DNA of 64,000 bases, from NCBI RefSeq assembly GCF_902686445.1, contig NC_062213.1:34546741-34610740 (forward strand), read 5' to 3'. The notes under the pieces were generated by a model. That model was not told the origin of the DNA, searched no databases, and was given only the letters and a program-made list of their open reading frames with translations. Positions 1-11,589 of this stretch are shown in pieces. The DNA is from Sciurus carolinensis (taxonomy: Eukaryota > Chordata > Mammalia > Rodentia > Sciuridae). The position numbers and the translations under genes were made by a program. The stretch's first letter is position 1; each line of letters starts with the position of its first letter.

Positions 1-394
1 TCTCTATAAATACACTCAGACTTGACTCACCAGCAATTTTTAGTTCAGAAGAAGTGGTCAAAGTCTTGATTACACACCAGGCAATGTTGACCACAAAGAG
101 TCCTCGGGCCATGTTCCACAACAAAGAGGATAAGTGGCTGCAAGCTGCTAGACACAGGCCACCATCCCTCATCAAATGTGGAGAGGAAAAGGGAGCAGCA
201 GTGTTCCGGAGGCCATCTGCTCTGCTGGTTGACCCAGTCTGTTTGTTCTCCACTGACAGAGCCTCTGAAAAGCTCTGCTTGATGAGCCAGGGTTACACAT
301 CCAACCGGGGAAAATAACCTTTCCTTCATCTCACCTCTCACCATTTCTTCTCCTCGCTGCATTTCCGCAGTGTTTTCTTCTGTAGCCGACTCCT
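1..394. other. unannotated non-coding stretch
   Basis: No repeat, RNA gene or coding exon was recognised. Short open frames on both strands (about 80-105 codons) overlap each other and show no recognised domain. Confidence 0.4.
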
Positions 395-575
395 CGACAT
401 CAGTGCTACGGCCAGGTCACTCTTCATGGTGCAGGGCTGCCCTGAGCACCGCAGAGTGTTTAGTACGGCCCCTAACCTCCATCCGCTACGTTCCGATTCT
501 ACAACCACAGGTATCTGCAGACATCACTGAACGTCCCCGAGAGGCAGAAATGTCCCCAGTTGGGAATACTGATCC
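395..575. mobile_element. hAT-Charlie-type MITE fossil
   Basis: The order of sub-motifs (GCAGGGCTG, GTGTTTAG, CCTAACCTC, CAGACATCACT, ACGTCCCC, CCCCAGTTGGGAA) follows a widespread mammalian non-autonomous hAT-Charlie element, but the terminal repeats are eroded. It has no coding capacity. It is unusual in holding several CpG dinucleotides where I recall the consensus having none, for example around 480-500. The family assignment is from memory. Confidence 0.5.
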
Positions 576-1440
576 ATACAACTGGGAGAGAAGGTACCAT
601 AACAGAAGGCAATAGCTTCCCCATATCCACCTAGTAATGATAAGACGTGTAAGAGCTGCCATTTGAGCTCCTGCGTCACGTCTGTCACTCCTCTAGTACT
701 TCACTTAAAGTATTTCTCATTTTTGCCACATTCCTGCCAGGAGCCTATTTCCAGACCAATAGTAAAAGGAAAAGGGGAAAAAAGAATGCACACAGAGCTT
801 AAACAACACCCACAACTCACTAGACAGTGGCAGATTCATTTCTTGCTTGGGGTCTCTCCTCAAATTCCCAAGCACCTTCAAATGTACCATCGGGCTCCAA
901 TCCGTTGGTATATTTCTGCTGCTTATCACCTGATGAGCTCACCATTGCTCTGACAAAAGCAGAATGCCATGCCCAAGGTCATAGTGCTGGTAAGGTCAGT
1001 ACTGGGGTACAAATATTCTTTTTACAACCCAACCCGGGAGAAGCTATAAGAACATAACTTTGGGCTGTCAGCTTTCCATGTGACTTTGTGGGCAGCACAC
1101 CTAAGCATGTGGCCAAAAATATAATGAGGTAGAAATTACCTAAATACTTGAAAAATGAAGTTGCTCATTATCAAGCCTGCTGGCAACATTACCTCCCGAG
1201 GGGTAGGAACAGGACTCGTCTAATTGGTCACCAAGGAAAGAGCATTCTGTAGAGGGGACACTGTTCTAGAGGATAGATGGCAGAGGGTTCTGCCCTATGG
1301 TTCTGGCAGGAATGTGGTAAAATTGAGAGAGGGTTTGTTTAAGTGCTGGGAGGGTGTGCAGCATACAGTAGGTACTCCAATCTTAGTTCTTACATGATTC
1401 AATTATCATTATTTGGCGGATGGGTGAGAGCCATCTGTTT
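576..1440. other. unannotated non-coding stretch
   Basis: Single-copy-looking sequence. Opposing short frames of up to about 96 codons near 663-953 have no recognisable protein content. No RNA gene or array is visible. Confidence 0.4.
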
Positions 1441-1444
1441 TCAG

Positions 1445-1665
1445 CAAAGCGTTCTGTGGAGTGTTCTAAGAGCTCTGACTCTGAGGTCAGACAAACTTAA
1501 AACCAAACTCCATCTCTGGCATTTTCCAAGTGCAGGACCTTGAACAAGACCCCTCTCTTTGTCTTGGTTTCCTCACTCGTAAAGGAGTATGATACGTCCA
1601 CTCGAGCAGTTGAGTTGATTGCATGAGGTAGTACAAGTTAAGCACTTAGCATGAGTGATCATCAT
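1445..1665 (+). repeat. MIR SINE
   Basis: The order is MIR-like: AGAGCTCTGACTCTGAGGTCAGAC, then a diverged core with CCTTGAACAAG, TTTCCTCACTCGTAAA, a GATTGCATGAGGTAG block and AAGTTAAGCACTTAGCA at the 3' end. It is a diverged mammal-wide tRNA-derived SINE in sense orientation, with approximate edges. Confidence 0.7.
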
Positions 1666-2565
1666 GTAGGAAGAGTTCAAAAATGTGAGTTCTTTGGATG
1701 AAGTTTAGCTAATGCCCCATTTCTTCTAGTGATCACGTTTATCAACAAAGATTCATACCCTGCTCAGAAATCCTTTATGTTATCCCCAGGGGAGGTCCTG
1801 TTCTTACTGTCCATCATGGCAACTTAATAATTCCATACTCTGCTCCCCTTCCCAAGTTCAGTCCACACTGTACCTTTTATTTCAGCCGGTCTGTGCCATT
1901 TGCTTCACAGGATAAAAGTTGTGTGAAATATTTTCCCCTCAGTTCCTTCCCTGCTGGATATATTTATAACCCCCTAGCAATCTGTATCAATGTCTACATG
2001 TTTGTACTCCACCTCTTTGTGTCTTTCATAGAGTCAAAGGACCTCTCTTCTCCAACACCAAATCCCCTTTATACTATCTTCTAGAGCTTGTTCTCTTCCT
2101 GAAACCCTTTCTCTCTCTTCTGAATCTTTAATCTCATCTTCTCCATTAGATTTCATCAGAAAATATCAAAACTAAGAAACTTGTCTTCCAGGGGAATTTG
2201 CACAGCAATCTTTTTTTTAAAAAATTATATCATAAAAGGCTGGCTTGGGAGAACTTTCAGACTCTACAGGGAAAGAGAAGCACCATCTCTGGCCACTCTC
2301 CAGATAAATGGCCTTTGATTTTTTGGAAAGAGAAATCTGCATTTACTGTCTTAGCTTCCCACCCTCTTCCTCCACTTCTCTATTTACCCTATTAATTCTG
2401 TTTTCTATTTCTTATACTAGAGAAAATTTGGAAAAGGTGTCCTGCACACAGTTGTTCCCCAGGTAGCCAGGTTTGAGACATTCTAACACTTTGGAGAAGA
2501 TTATCCCCACCCCCGGACCCTTCTTCACCCTAACATGTGTTCCACACAGGAGCTGCTATCTTCTT
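1666..2565. other. unannotated, pyrimidine-rich stretch
   Basis: Pyrimidine-rich segments occur at 2040-2160 and 2340-2400. No repeat family or gene was recognised. The short frames are not convincing. Confidence 0.35.
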
Positions 2566-2569
2566 ACTA

Positions 2570-2890
2570 AAGCACATCTAGCTGGTCACAATGATCTATG
2601 GTGAGGAAGCTTGGCTCATTGATCCAGGCCTGGGCCTAAAGGATGAGCATGTGACCCAAATAAGGTCAATCAAAATTCTTCCTTGGAATTTTCAAACAGG
2701 AGCTGGAAGGGGGAAGTTTTTTTTTTTTCCTTTTAGGCTGAAGTTACCAGTAGCCTATTCCCCATGGAAAAACTTGCTAAAAGAATAAAATTGGCACACA
2801 GAGAGAAGCTGAGCTAAGAGACCAAGAGGTCACTCTGCCATTCCTAAGGCCAGCTGCACTCCTGTCTTACAAATATTTTGGTTAAGTAGG
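2570..2890 (+). repeat. ancient mammal-wide repeat, family unassigned
   Basis: The blocks GATGAGCATGTGACCCAAAT, GGTCAATCA, TTCCTTGGAATTTTCAAA and GGAGCTGGAAGGGG follow the order of an old mammalian interspersed repeat that I recognise by pattern but cannot name securely. It is non-coding here. Confidence 0.35.
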
Positions 2891-2979
2891 CTGGTAATTG
2901 GTACTCAACCTTTGTACATCCTTAAGCTAATTTGTGTGGGTTTCTGTCACAGTCTTAATTCCTTTAGTTACTACTGTTT

Positions 2980-4480
2980 CCTCTTCCTTCTCTTTGCCCC
3001 TAAATTTCCTGAAATAGAATTCAACATTCATTATCTCTGATTTTTTTTAACCTTCCATTCAGTGTCAAAAACCTCTGCAATTTTACTCCCATTTGTATTA
3101 CTCTTCTAAAATGAGATGAGCACAAATGATTAAAATCTCCTATGAGAATTCCTTTGACTTATTTTAGGTCTTTATCCCACTTGATCTTGCCACAGAGTTG
3201 AAAATATGTACCACCAAGTTTCTTCCGACTGTCCTTTCCAGCATGCTACTCTCTCCCAGTCCTTTGCTGATCATTACACATCAATCTTCTTCAAAAGCTT
3301 CTTCCACTCTGCCAACTTTTTAAGTTCTGATGGATCCCAGCAGTCCATCATTAGTTCTCTCCTCCCTTGACATATTCTGGCTGGAACATCTTATCTATGC
3401 TTCATCTTCTATCTCTATGCTGACAATTTTTCGGTTTATGCCTTCAATCTCATCCTTTCCCCTTGCACCCATGAACATTCCTGCTTGGATGCCTTGCAGA
3501 CATCATCAAAAATAACCTCATTACCAACAAAGCAGCTCATGGCATCACATTCATCCCATTCACCTAAATATGTGCTGACCACCTGCTCCGTGCTGGGAAC
3601 TGTCCTCATGCCTGAGAATAGATCCATAAATCCTCAGTAGTGAGAACAGCTCCTCACTCCAGTGAAACCTCCATTCTGGCTTGAAACCTCGTTTTCTTCT
3701 TCTCCCTCTCCTTCTTATCCAGTTGGTCTCCCATCCTATAAATTTTTAGATCAAAAATAACTTCTCCATTCTTCCCCCTTCCCCATCCCACCTGCCACCA
3801 TGACTCTCAACTTTTCTTTTTTCAACAGCTTATTTGCCTCCAAAGTCCCTTCACCCTCCAATTTATTCTCCATTAGATACCAGAATTTTTCTCATGAACA
3901 ACAACAAAAAATTATTTATTTTCATGCCCTTACTTCAAAATCCCTGCTGACTTGCTATCACTGGATGATAACATCCAAGTTCCCTAATGAGGCACATACA
4001 GTTCTCCACAATCTGGTCAGAGTGTGACTCCCCAAATTCTTCTCCTTCCTGTTTCACTCCCAACACATGCTACACCCAGCTACACCAAGCCTCTCATACC
4101 TCTGAACACAGGGGCGCTTGCACATCTCTGACCCTTTGTCATGCTGAGCTCTTGGTTATAAATGCCCTTCTCTTGCCCCATCCTCTCTTCTTTTCTATTT
4201 AGTGACCTCCCACTCATTCTTTTTGATTCTATAAAACATAACCTCTCTGAAGCCTTCCCTAGCTCATAAAGCTATTGTTATTCTCTCCATCCTCTGATTC
4301 TCAAAGCACTTGAATCACAACATGAGGTGTTTAGATCTTTTCAATATGTGTCCACTTGCAAATGTGCTTCTTCCACAAAACAATAAGGCCCTCAAGGACA
4401 GGAACTGTGGGCTGTTCCTTCTCTCATATCCTCCAATCTTGTACAAGGTCAGCATATGTGTAGATACAACACAGAAGAGG
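2980..4480 (+). mobile_element. L2 LINE relic, 3' part
   Basis: A long, degenerate, pyrimidine-rich stretch ends in L2-like blocks: ACCCAGCTACACC, CGCTTGCACATCTCTGACC, CTCTGAAGCCTTCCCTAG and CCCTCAAGGACAGGAACTGTG. L2 is an old mammal-wide non-LTR retrotransposon. The reading frame is thoroughly broken by stops and indels. The 3' part (3900-4480) is the clearest, and assignment of 2980-3300 is weaker. Confidence 0.55.
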
Positions 4481-4489
4481 ATTCGCTAT

Positions 4490-5025
4490 CATTCATTCGG
4501 TTTTGTTTCAGTTATAATTTAGATAGAAACTATTATCACTAGTTTAAGCACAGAGGGATTTATACCAGATATTGGATGACTTCCAAAATTGCTGGGAGAC
4601 TGGAAGAACAAGCTCTTGACTCACCTTCCAAGAACAATTCTAGGCTCCCACAATCACATGGCCTTTGCCACAGTCAGGAAAGTGGACACTGCTGCAGGAA
4701 GCCACTCCCTAAGGAAGCTGCTGACAGAATCACTGTGTCTCTGTCTGAAAAAGAGTATCTTCTTTCCCCTGCCAACAGCTCTCTCTTCTTAGCTGTTTCA
4801 TGGTCAAATCTCATTTGAGCACGGGCATTTGGAGGAGAACTAAGCACATCCAGAAGTTTAGCTGTGAAAGACTCTAATAAATGTCTTTTCAATCTTTGGA
4901 GAGAGGTGGTAACACCATAGGGAGTTTGGAATGGATGTTAAATGGATGAGTCCATAGTATCCACCAACGTCTCCTAAGCAGCAGGCCTTTTGACAACAAT
5001 AAGGACATGAACTATGATCTCACTT
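4490..5025. other. unannotated non-coding stretch
   Basis: No repeat or gene was recognised. Overlapping frames of up to about 80 codons in different phases around 4576-4890 look random. Confidence 0.35.
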
Positions 5026-5029
5026 TTTA

Positions 5030-5150
5030 ATTGGAAGATGGAAGTTTATAGAGAATAGAAACTTGTCCTCAACGACAGAGTGGTTTGAGTAAACTCTAAC
5101 TCAAAATCAGTTCTACCCGATTTCAAAGATTGTGTTCTTTCCACCACACC
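5030..5150 (-). repeat. possible MIR fragment
   Basis: The stretch ending in TGTGTTCTTTCCACCACACC resembles the head of a MIR in reverse orientation. It is short and diverged. Confidence 0.3.
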
Positions 5151-5899
5151 AGTTATCTGAGTGCTTCAGTGAGGACATCTCACTCGGGTCTCAAGGAAAT
5201 AAGGCAGAGAAATTGAACAATTCTATACTTGTTATGGTCTTTGTTACCATTACTCCTGATTTCAGAGAATATGTGTTTGTGGTAGAAATCTATGCCTTTC
5301 TATTGGGGCCAAAATGCATTGGCTATCGGTCCAATGAGAGCTGGATAAATATAAGGTTGCATAGAGCCTGGTATGAAATATCATTTTTCTGTGAAAGCTC
5401 GTGAATTCCAAATGTAGGTGGAGTGAAAAAGATTCCCAAAATAGTCATTTCCCAGTGCCTTGTTAATATTTTAAAAGATAAAACAGCCTATCTGACTCAA
5501 ATCAATGCAAAATTAACCCAGATCAGCATCAGCATCAGACTAGAACTAAATCTTCTGTCGCTACGATAAGCGTCCTTTATTTGGTATAGTGAGTCACTTA
5601 GTGATCACTCCGAGGATTAGGAAAGTCAGCAGAGTCAGCTGATCCCAAAAAGCTTCAGCATGAGAAAATCCTCAGAAACATATGGGGAATGATCTCAGAT
5701 TAGGCTTCCTTGCTATAAACATGCTGAGGAAGAGCAACAACAGACATTCCATTCCCCATCATATCACCACTCAGGGTGACTCTGAATGAAGGTCTGGGAA
5801 AGCCCAGGGGCTCCAAAGATAAACCTCATGAGCACATGACCAGACAGTGAAGCAGAGTTCATGGTCATAACAGAAAGCCAGGCTCCCGTGCATTTGGCA
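5151..5899. other. unannotated non-coding stretch
   Basis: No recognisable element. A GATCAGCATCAGCATCAG micro-duplication lies near 5521-5538. Nothing coding is supported. Confidence 0.35.
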
Positions 5900-6262
5900 T
5901 GTGCTATGTTTTTGGCAATGAATGTGCCCAATGATCCATGTGCTAAAGGCTTGGTCCCCAGGATCATGCCACTGGAGGTGCTGTGGGTCTTTTTAGGAGG
6001 TGGTTTTGGGGTCATTGAGGATTGTGTGACTCTGGCTCCTTCTTTTTTGCTCTTTGCTTCCAGGCTTGTCATATAAGCAGTTTGCTCTGCCATCAAGGAC
6101 CCACAATGGTTTGCTGCTTGGGCCAGAGGTCCAAAATAGGCCCCACCAACCCCTTCTTGGACTGGAACCAAGTCAAATAACTGTAAGACAATAAATATTA
6201 ATCTTTTCTATTTACATGTTAATAACATTAGGTATTTGGTTATAGTAATGGGAAGCTAACAG
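5900..6262 (+). mobile_element. MaLR-type LTR, degraded
   Basis: The blocks TGTGCTAAAGGCTTGGTCCC, GGAGGTGCTGTGGGTCTTTT, a GGAGGTGGTTTTGGGGTCATTG run, and a 3' end with AATAAA, TCATTAGGTATTTGGTTATA-like text and ATGGGAAGCTAAC match the plan of non-autonomous MaLR LTRs. It is similar to the copy at 34530-34907. A short minus-strand open frame across it is chance. Confidence 0.55.
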
Positions 6263-7044
6263 CGTGTGTATTTCCTAATAAAAATCCTAGTCCTGAACTT
6301 GTTGACAAGAGACCCGATATCTAATTCTTCTCTGCAGAAGTCAAGGCAAAGTCAGCAGGGTTCAGTTCAAGAGAGACAGTGTATGTGTGTGGCACGAGGA
6401 CCAGAGATTTATTTGGATGGTTCCCTGGAGCAGTCAGCAGTAAAGTGTCAATAGAAGGGTAAAATCTATGTTGTGAGGTTCATCATGGTCATGGCCAGAA
6501 AGGCTAAGTTCCATCAATAGTTCACAGGACCTGTGAACAACTATAAAGTGGAGACAAAAGTAAGGGAATCATAGGTTAAGTGTAGAGTTTACCACAACCT
6601 GGAGAGAGAGTAAGGACTGAATTAAAACCTGGTGTTATGACAATTCTTTCAATCTTCCAATTACCTGAGGTTCATTTATATAAATTATTTTCATATCTTT
6701 GCAATTTGCCCTCCAAAATCCTAATTCAGAAAGATATTACACTCTGATCACACTCTCCTCTCCTTCCACCTTTGCTGTCCATCCAACTGGACTATGCCTA
6801 TTTCAGGGCGTCACTGTCTAAAACAACCTTCCTCTATCCACTGCCTCCCTGTTCAATTTGAATTTCTTGCTGCGTCTTTGCAATTATTCCCTTGACCTCA
6901 CACTCAGCATCCTCACTTATCTGACCTTTCTTTATCCATTGTTTTGTCAAACACCCATGTGTGGCCAAGCATTCCCCACTGCCTTCTTCATGCTTCATTG
7001 AGGATCCAAAGGGGGAAAACATTCAAGTGGAAAGACAAGATCAA
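6263..7044. other. unannotated; weak L2-like block at 6740-6990
   Basis: Mostly unrecognised. The pyrimidine-rich segment at about 6740-6990 has the texture of L2 3' sequence but no diagnostic block, so it is not called separately. Confidence 0.3.
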
Positions 7045-7170
7045 GAAAATGCATACTCAACAAATTTAAATGGGGACCCAGAAAGAAAAATCTGATGAAG
7101 AGAATCTGGGATGGGGTCTGACATGTATGTGTAAAAACTCTGCAAGATGATTCTGAGGTACTAGAATGGC
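7045..7170. mobile_element. hAT-type MITE (MER5/MER20-like) fragment
   Basis: GAGAATCTGGGATGGGGTCT followed by AAACTCTGCAAGATGATTCTGAGGTACT follows the order of MER5A/MER20-type elements (a GATTC...GGTCTGGGG block, then a GGTGATTCT block). The termini are lost. Confidence 0.4.
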
Positions 7171-8225
7171 CCTTTAGAGGAATCTCTCTGTCTCTCTCTC
7201 TACCCCCCCCCACCATAATAATCTAAGATCCTAACTGGTTTGATGTTTTCATAATCCCTATCTGGAGATAAGCACATAAGAAAGACAACTTTACAAAAGA
7301 GAGGGTGTCACTCAAACAGCAATGGCACCCAAAGGCTTTCGTGGCCCTTAGGCATGCCAGCAAAAAGCAATGCCAGCTCCATGTGAACTAGTAGATGGAA
7401 CATCCCAGGAACCCAAGCAATAGGACCATGTGATCACTGTGTCCCTTGGGTAACATTCAGCTAAGAACAGCCAGGGTAGAAATAGCAAGGTGAAGACTCC
7501 AGAAAGTACTGGTGGGAAGTAGAGTTGATTAGTGCATGTCAGAATTTAGTGAGTATTGGCAACACCCAACCTAGTCTGACTCATCCAGGGAAAGCAGGAT
7601 AGGTAGAGCTCCTCCAAGACAGAGTGGAGGTACCTTGAGGTTGAGGGGCCTAGGAAACATCCTGGTGCTAAGTTGACCAAGAGAGAAGACACAGAAAATA
7701 TGTGTTAAAATAATGATGGACCAAAGACCAGAGATCCTTTCTGCGTCTCCTGGATTGTATAAATACTGATGTTATAATACTTCCCCAAGGGCAGAGAAGG
7801 GGCTTATATTCCTCCCCAGCAAGAATTGAAATTGAATTTCTCAGCAATCCTGGCTATTCTGAGTCAACCCAGATATGATCCGATTTAATAAATATGATGT
7901 CTGCATGTGAGTATTGGGGTGAATTCATACACAGATTCTGTATGTGCACAGCTCTTCAGCTAATCTCCAACAGTTAGTAGAAGTTTAACAGATGCTAATT
8001 TCCTTTGGGGACATTTCTTCTTAATGACCAGAAAATTATATAATGTTCAACCTTGTTGATCTTGGAAATACTGGAAGAAGGTCTCTACTCAAAACTGTGG
8101 TCTCATTTTGCCAAATAAAGAAAGCTGTTCAAGTTCTCTGACCTCATTATCTCGATTCCCTCCTTTCTACTCCTATAGCTGTCCTACTGCTCCCCCAAGA
8201 CTACTCCAGTTGCTCTTCTTATTCC
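7171..8225. other. unannotated non-coding stretch
   Basis: Apart from a short CT run and a C run at 7188-7212, no repeat or gene was recognised. Confidence 0.35.
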
Positions 8226-8665
8226 TGTTATGGTTAGCTATGAGGTACCCCCCAAAAGCTCACGTGTGAGACAATGCAATAATTATCAGAGGTGAAATAA
8301 TTAGATCATGAGATGTGTAACCTAATCAGTGAATTAATCCACTGACATGGATTAGCTGGGCAGTAACTATAGGCAGGTAGAGAGCATGGCTAGGAGAAGT
8401 AGGTCACTGGGGATATGTCATTAGGGTTTATATTTTGTCCTTGATAAGCAGAGCTCACTCTTTGCTTCCTGGCTATCATGTCCTCAGCTGTTTTCCTTTG
8501 TCAAGTCTTTCCATCATGATGTTCTGCCTCTTGTGGGACTCTGAGCCATGGAGTCTGTTAACCATGAACTGAACCTCCAAAACCATAAAGCCAAACAAAC
8601 CTTTCCTACTCTAGGTTGTTCTTGTTGGATCTTTTGGTCATGGTGACACAAAGCTCACTAAAACA
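8226..8665 (+). mobile_element. MaLR LTR, solo, with intact target duplication
   Basis: A solo LTR of about 440 bp begins TGTTATGGTT and ends CTCACTAAAACA. It is flanked by a perfect 5-bp duplication ATTCC (8221-8225 and 8666-8670), the size expected for ERVL/MaLR integration. Inside are a TAATCC site (8335-8340), a GGATTA site (8349-8354) and an AT-rich TATA-like block near 8427. Same family as 12501-12917 and 36383-36817. Non-coding. Confidence 0.8.
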
Positions 8666-8670
8666 ATTCC

Positions 8671-9645
8671 TTAAAGATATTATGCAAACATTCATATTTG
8701 GGTTTATTTTTTATTCACTTGTCTTCCTGCATGAAATATGGAATAGTCATCCTTCTTCCTTCCATTCTTCTATGGCCAACCCATGTACTGTGTAATTACC
8801 TCCTATTTTATTCCTTTACAAAAACTTCCCCATGCCTATCACAGGTGCATTTCCAATCACCCCTGAAGTTTTAGCCATCACCTCTATGCACGTTCATTTG
8901 TCATATTAAGGGTTAATTTCTCATCTTCCAAAGGAAAAGATAAAGTTAAGCTCATTTTTGTCTGTATGAGGAACCTAACCCAGAGAAGGACATTCTCAGA
9001 GTTAAAGATGCAACACAGCCTTGAAATGACTTCTTGTTACCCAAGACACAAAGAAAGAAAGAAGACCCGTGGAGAATGGAGTTAGAATTGCAATTTCTCT
9101 AGTTCAGGTAGATGCAACTCACACTAGCAGAAGAAAAGGAGTTCTGACACATGATTTTGGATAGGCAGGAAAGAAAGGCTGTCCTGATATTCACAGCCAT
9201 GAGAACTTGCCAGAGGAGAAAATTCCTTCCACTGGGTACAATAGCAGCACAGCTAGATTGCATGCATATTAACTTAGTTAATCAAATGTTCCTGATATTA
9301 TTCCAACTTACAGATAAGTGAAGGCACAGTCTCAGTAACACTCCCAGTGTTTACAGAGTTTAAAAATAGATAAATTGGACCCAGCCAGAGACAAAAGTGA
9401 AAGTTTTAACCGTAATACCATATGATCCTTCTAAGTGTGAAATGATATTTTCCTGGAAGTCTGATGCTTCCAGGTATGGTTTACCCCAGACACACCTTAA
9501 AAAAATTATTAGAAACAAATACATATTTTTTAATCCTGATCTCCTGCTTAATTCCAGACCATGTTTCCAACTGGGCTCTAAAAAAACTCACCATTTTGTC
9601 TCACTAGCATGAACAAACCCAAAATATCTAAAAATGGAATCATTA
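8671..9645. other. unannotated; possible MIR scrap near 9265-9370
   Basis: Largely unique, AT-rich DNA. A block near 9300 (ACTTACAGATAAGTGAAGGCACAG) weakly resembles the MIR core in reverse orientation. No gene is supported. Confidence 0.3.
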
Positions 9646-9649
9646 CTTT

Positions 9650-9986
9650 TGTTTTCCGTATCAGTTTCTCTTCCTGAACTCTCTAGTCCTATTGACGCTA
9701 CCCCATGTATTCCGTCACACTGTCAGGAAATATCAAGATCTGTGCTTACCCCTCCCACTTCTCTTCATCTGCCCCAAAGCTTTGACTTCTGCAATATCTT
9801 TAGAATGTCTCCTCCATTCAATTGCCACAGCTTCAGCCTTGATTTCCACCCTTCTCTGATAACAGCTATTAGCCTTCCAAATGTTTATCTTGCTTCACTC
9901 CCTCAAAACATCCAGGAAACCTTTATTGTATTAATCTTCCTGGAGCACAATTCTCATTGCATTGCTGTACCATTCAATAATCCAGC
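9650..9986 (+). mobile_element. L2 LINE relic, 5' segment of a split copy
   Basis: Degenerate pyrimidine-rich LINE text, including TTCACTCCCTCAAAACATCC and CTTCCTGGAGCACAATTCTC. It stops abruptly at the LTR beginning at 9987 and appears to resume at 10547. The 135-codon open frame across it is not a conserved protein. Confidence 0.45.
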
Positions 9987-10541
9987 TGCAATTGTTAATT
10001 TGAATTGTCAGCTTGATGGATTAAAAGATGTCAAGGATTAAGAGGCTTCTGGGTGTGTCAGTGAGGGTGTGTCTAGGAATGATTGACATGTGGGATAGCC
10101 AACAGAAGTGGAGACCCTCCCTAAATGTGGGCAGCACCGCCCAATGGGATGGTGGCTTGGATAGAATTAGAATTGGAAGAACCAGGAAGCAGGAGCAGAT
10201 GCAAGCTGGACATTTTTTGAATGGGTTCTTCGTTGCCCTGTGATCACCTGAGGATATCAGACTCTCACTTCTTCACTCTTCCAGAGTGGACACTGCTAGT
10301 GATTCTCCAGGAAGTTTCCAAAAGCCTTCAGTCTCAGACTATAATAGCCCTGTTAATATCCCTCTTGTTCTGAGGTTTCAGCCTCTTGGACTATGCAGTT
10401 GCTGGTTCCTCCAGCTCTCCCACTGCAGATGGCCATTGTAGATTATCCAGCTTCTGGTCGTGTAAGTCAATCTAACAAATCCCTCTTTTATAATCGTGCT
10501 TCCTGTTGCTTCTGTTCCTCTAGAGAACCCTGACTAATACA
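9987..10541 (+). mobile_element. MLT2-type ERVL LTR, solo
   Basis: It opens TGCAATTGTTAATTTGAATTG with CAGCTTGATGG, followed by GGGTGTGTCAGTGAGGGTGT. It closes TCCTCTAGAGAACCCTGACTAATACA, the characteristic MLT2 3' end. The flanking 5-mers CCAGC (9982-9986) and CCAGT (10542-10546) look like a duplication with one mutation. A solo LTR of 555 bp inserted into an L2. Confidence 0.75.
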
Positions 10542-10546
10542 CCAGT

Positions 10547-10833
10547 CTTTGATGACCCCTCACCTCTGCTATTGCTCATCTTACTTTGCCTGCCATTTAC
10601 CATATATATATATATTGTACTTCCCTGTCGTTGTTCAAATACTTTCACCAACTCTTTAACCTTTGGAAGTCTTCCTCATCCTTCAAGACCCACAATAAAG
10701 GAAACATCTTGTGGGGCCTCTCTGAGCTCCCACATGACTGCTGTGTCTCCCTCACTTGCACTACCATAGCATTTCTGTCTTTTATTTCTATTCCTTCTGT
10801 CCTCCCTGCTCCCAGTCTCACTTTCTTTCATCC
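10547..10833 (+). mobile_element. L2 LINE relic, 3' segment of a split copy
   Basis: TTTGGAAGTCTTCCTCATCCTTCAAGACCCAC and CATTTCTGTCTTTTATTTCTATTCC resemble the L2 3' region, continuing the copy broken at 9987. A short (AT)n lies at about 10603-10615. Confidence 0.5.
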
Positions 10834-11311
10834 TGTTAGTTAGCTTTTTGTTGCTGTGACAAAATACCTGAAAAAAAAACAGCTTAAAGAAGAAAAGATT
10901 TATTTTGGCTTTTAGTTTCGGAGGTTTCATTCCACAGCAGTTGGCTCCATTGCTTTGGGCCTGTGGCAAGGCAGAACATCAGGTGGAAGGGCATGGCAGA
11001 GAAAAACTGCTCAGCTCATGGCAGCTTGTAGCAGAAAGAGAGGGAGAAAGGAGTGGCCAGGGATAAGATATAGTCTCCAAGGGCACACCCCAAGGGCTCA
11101 CTCTCTTCAGCTGGCTCCACCCCCTACAGTTTCCACCTCCTCCCAATAGACCAATCAGCCATCTATCTATCAGTGGATTAATCCGATGATGCGGTCAGAG
11201 TCCTCATGATTCAGTCAATTCCCCATATCATCACCTCTGGACATTGCTGCACTGGGGACCAAGACTTCAACACTGAGTCTTTTGGGGAAACTTCATAGTC
11301 TAACCATTACA
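10834..11311 (-). mobile_element. MaLR LTR in antisense
   Basis: On the plus strand it begins TGTTAGTTAGCTTTTTGTTGCTGTGACAAAATACC and ends TAGTCTAACCATTACA, which is an LTR read backwards. Flanking 5-mers CATCC (10829-10833) and CATTC (11312-11316) are a plausible duplication with one change. It contains the palindromic homeodomain dimer site GGATTAATCC at 11175-11184. It lies in L2 sequence, so it is younger than that L2. Confidence 0.65.
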
Positions 11312-11383
11312 CATTCATACCCCATCCTGGGTCCAGAGTAACTTCCCTCCCTCCCTCATTGCTTTTCTTCCTTCCTTTCTGTT

Positions 11384-11493
11384 AGTGAGACAGGGTCTTA
11401 CTAAATTGCGAGACTGATTTGAACTTATGTTTCTCCTGCTTCAGCCTTCCAAATCTCTGGGTTTACAGGCAAATGCCACCATGCCTGGCCAGA
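11384..11493 (-). repeat. B1-type SINE fragment
   Basis: Reverse-oriented 7SL-derived SINE text: GAGACAGGGTCTTACTAAATTG, CTCCTGCTTCAGCCTTCC, CTGGGTTTACAGGCAAATG and CCACCATGCCTGGCC. Only the B1-like portion is present, with no ID half visible. Confidence 0.75.
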
Positions 11494-11521
11494 GTAACTT
11501 TTCAAAGATGTTCATATTCTT

Positions 11522-11535
11522 CACACACACACACA

Positions 11536-11574
<39 letters not shown>

Positions 11575-11588
11575 ACACACACACACAC
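11522..11588 (+). repeat. (CA)n microsatellite
   Basis: About 33 CA units interrupted twice by an ACGTAC variant, near 11535 and 11572. Overlapping frames that read Thr-His repeats are artefacts of the array. Confidence 0.95.
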
Positions 11589-11589
11589 T

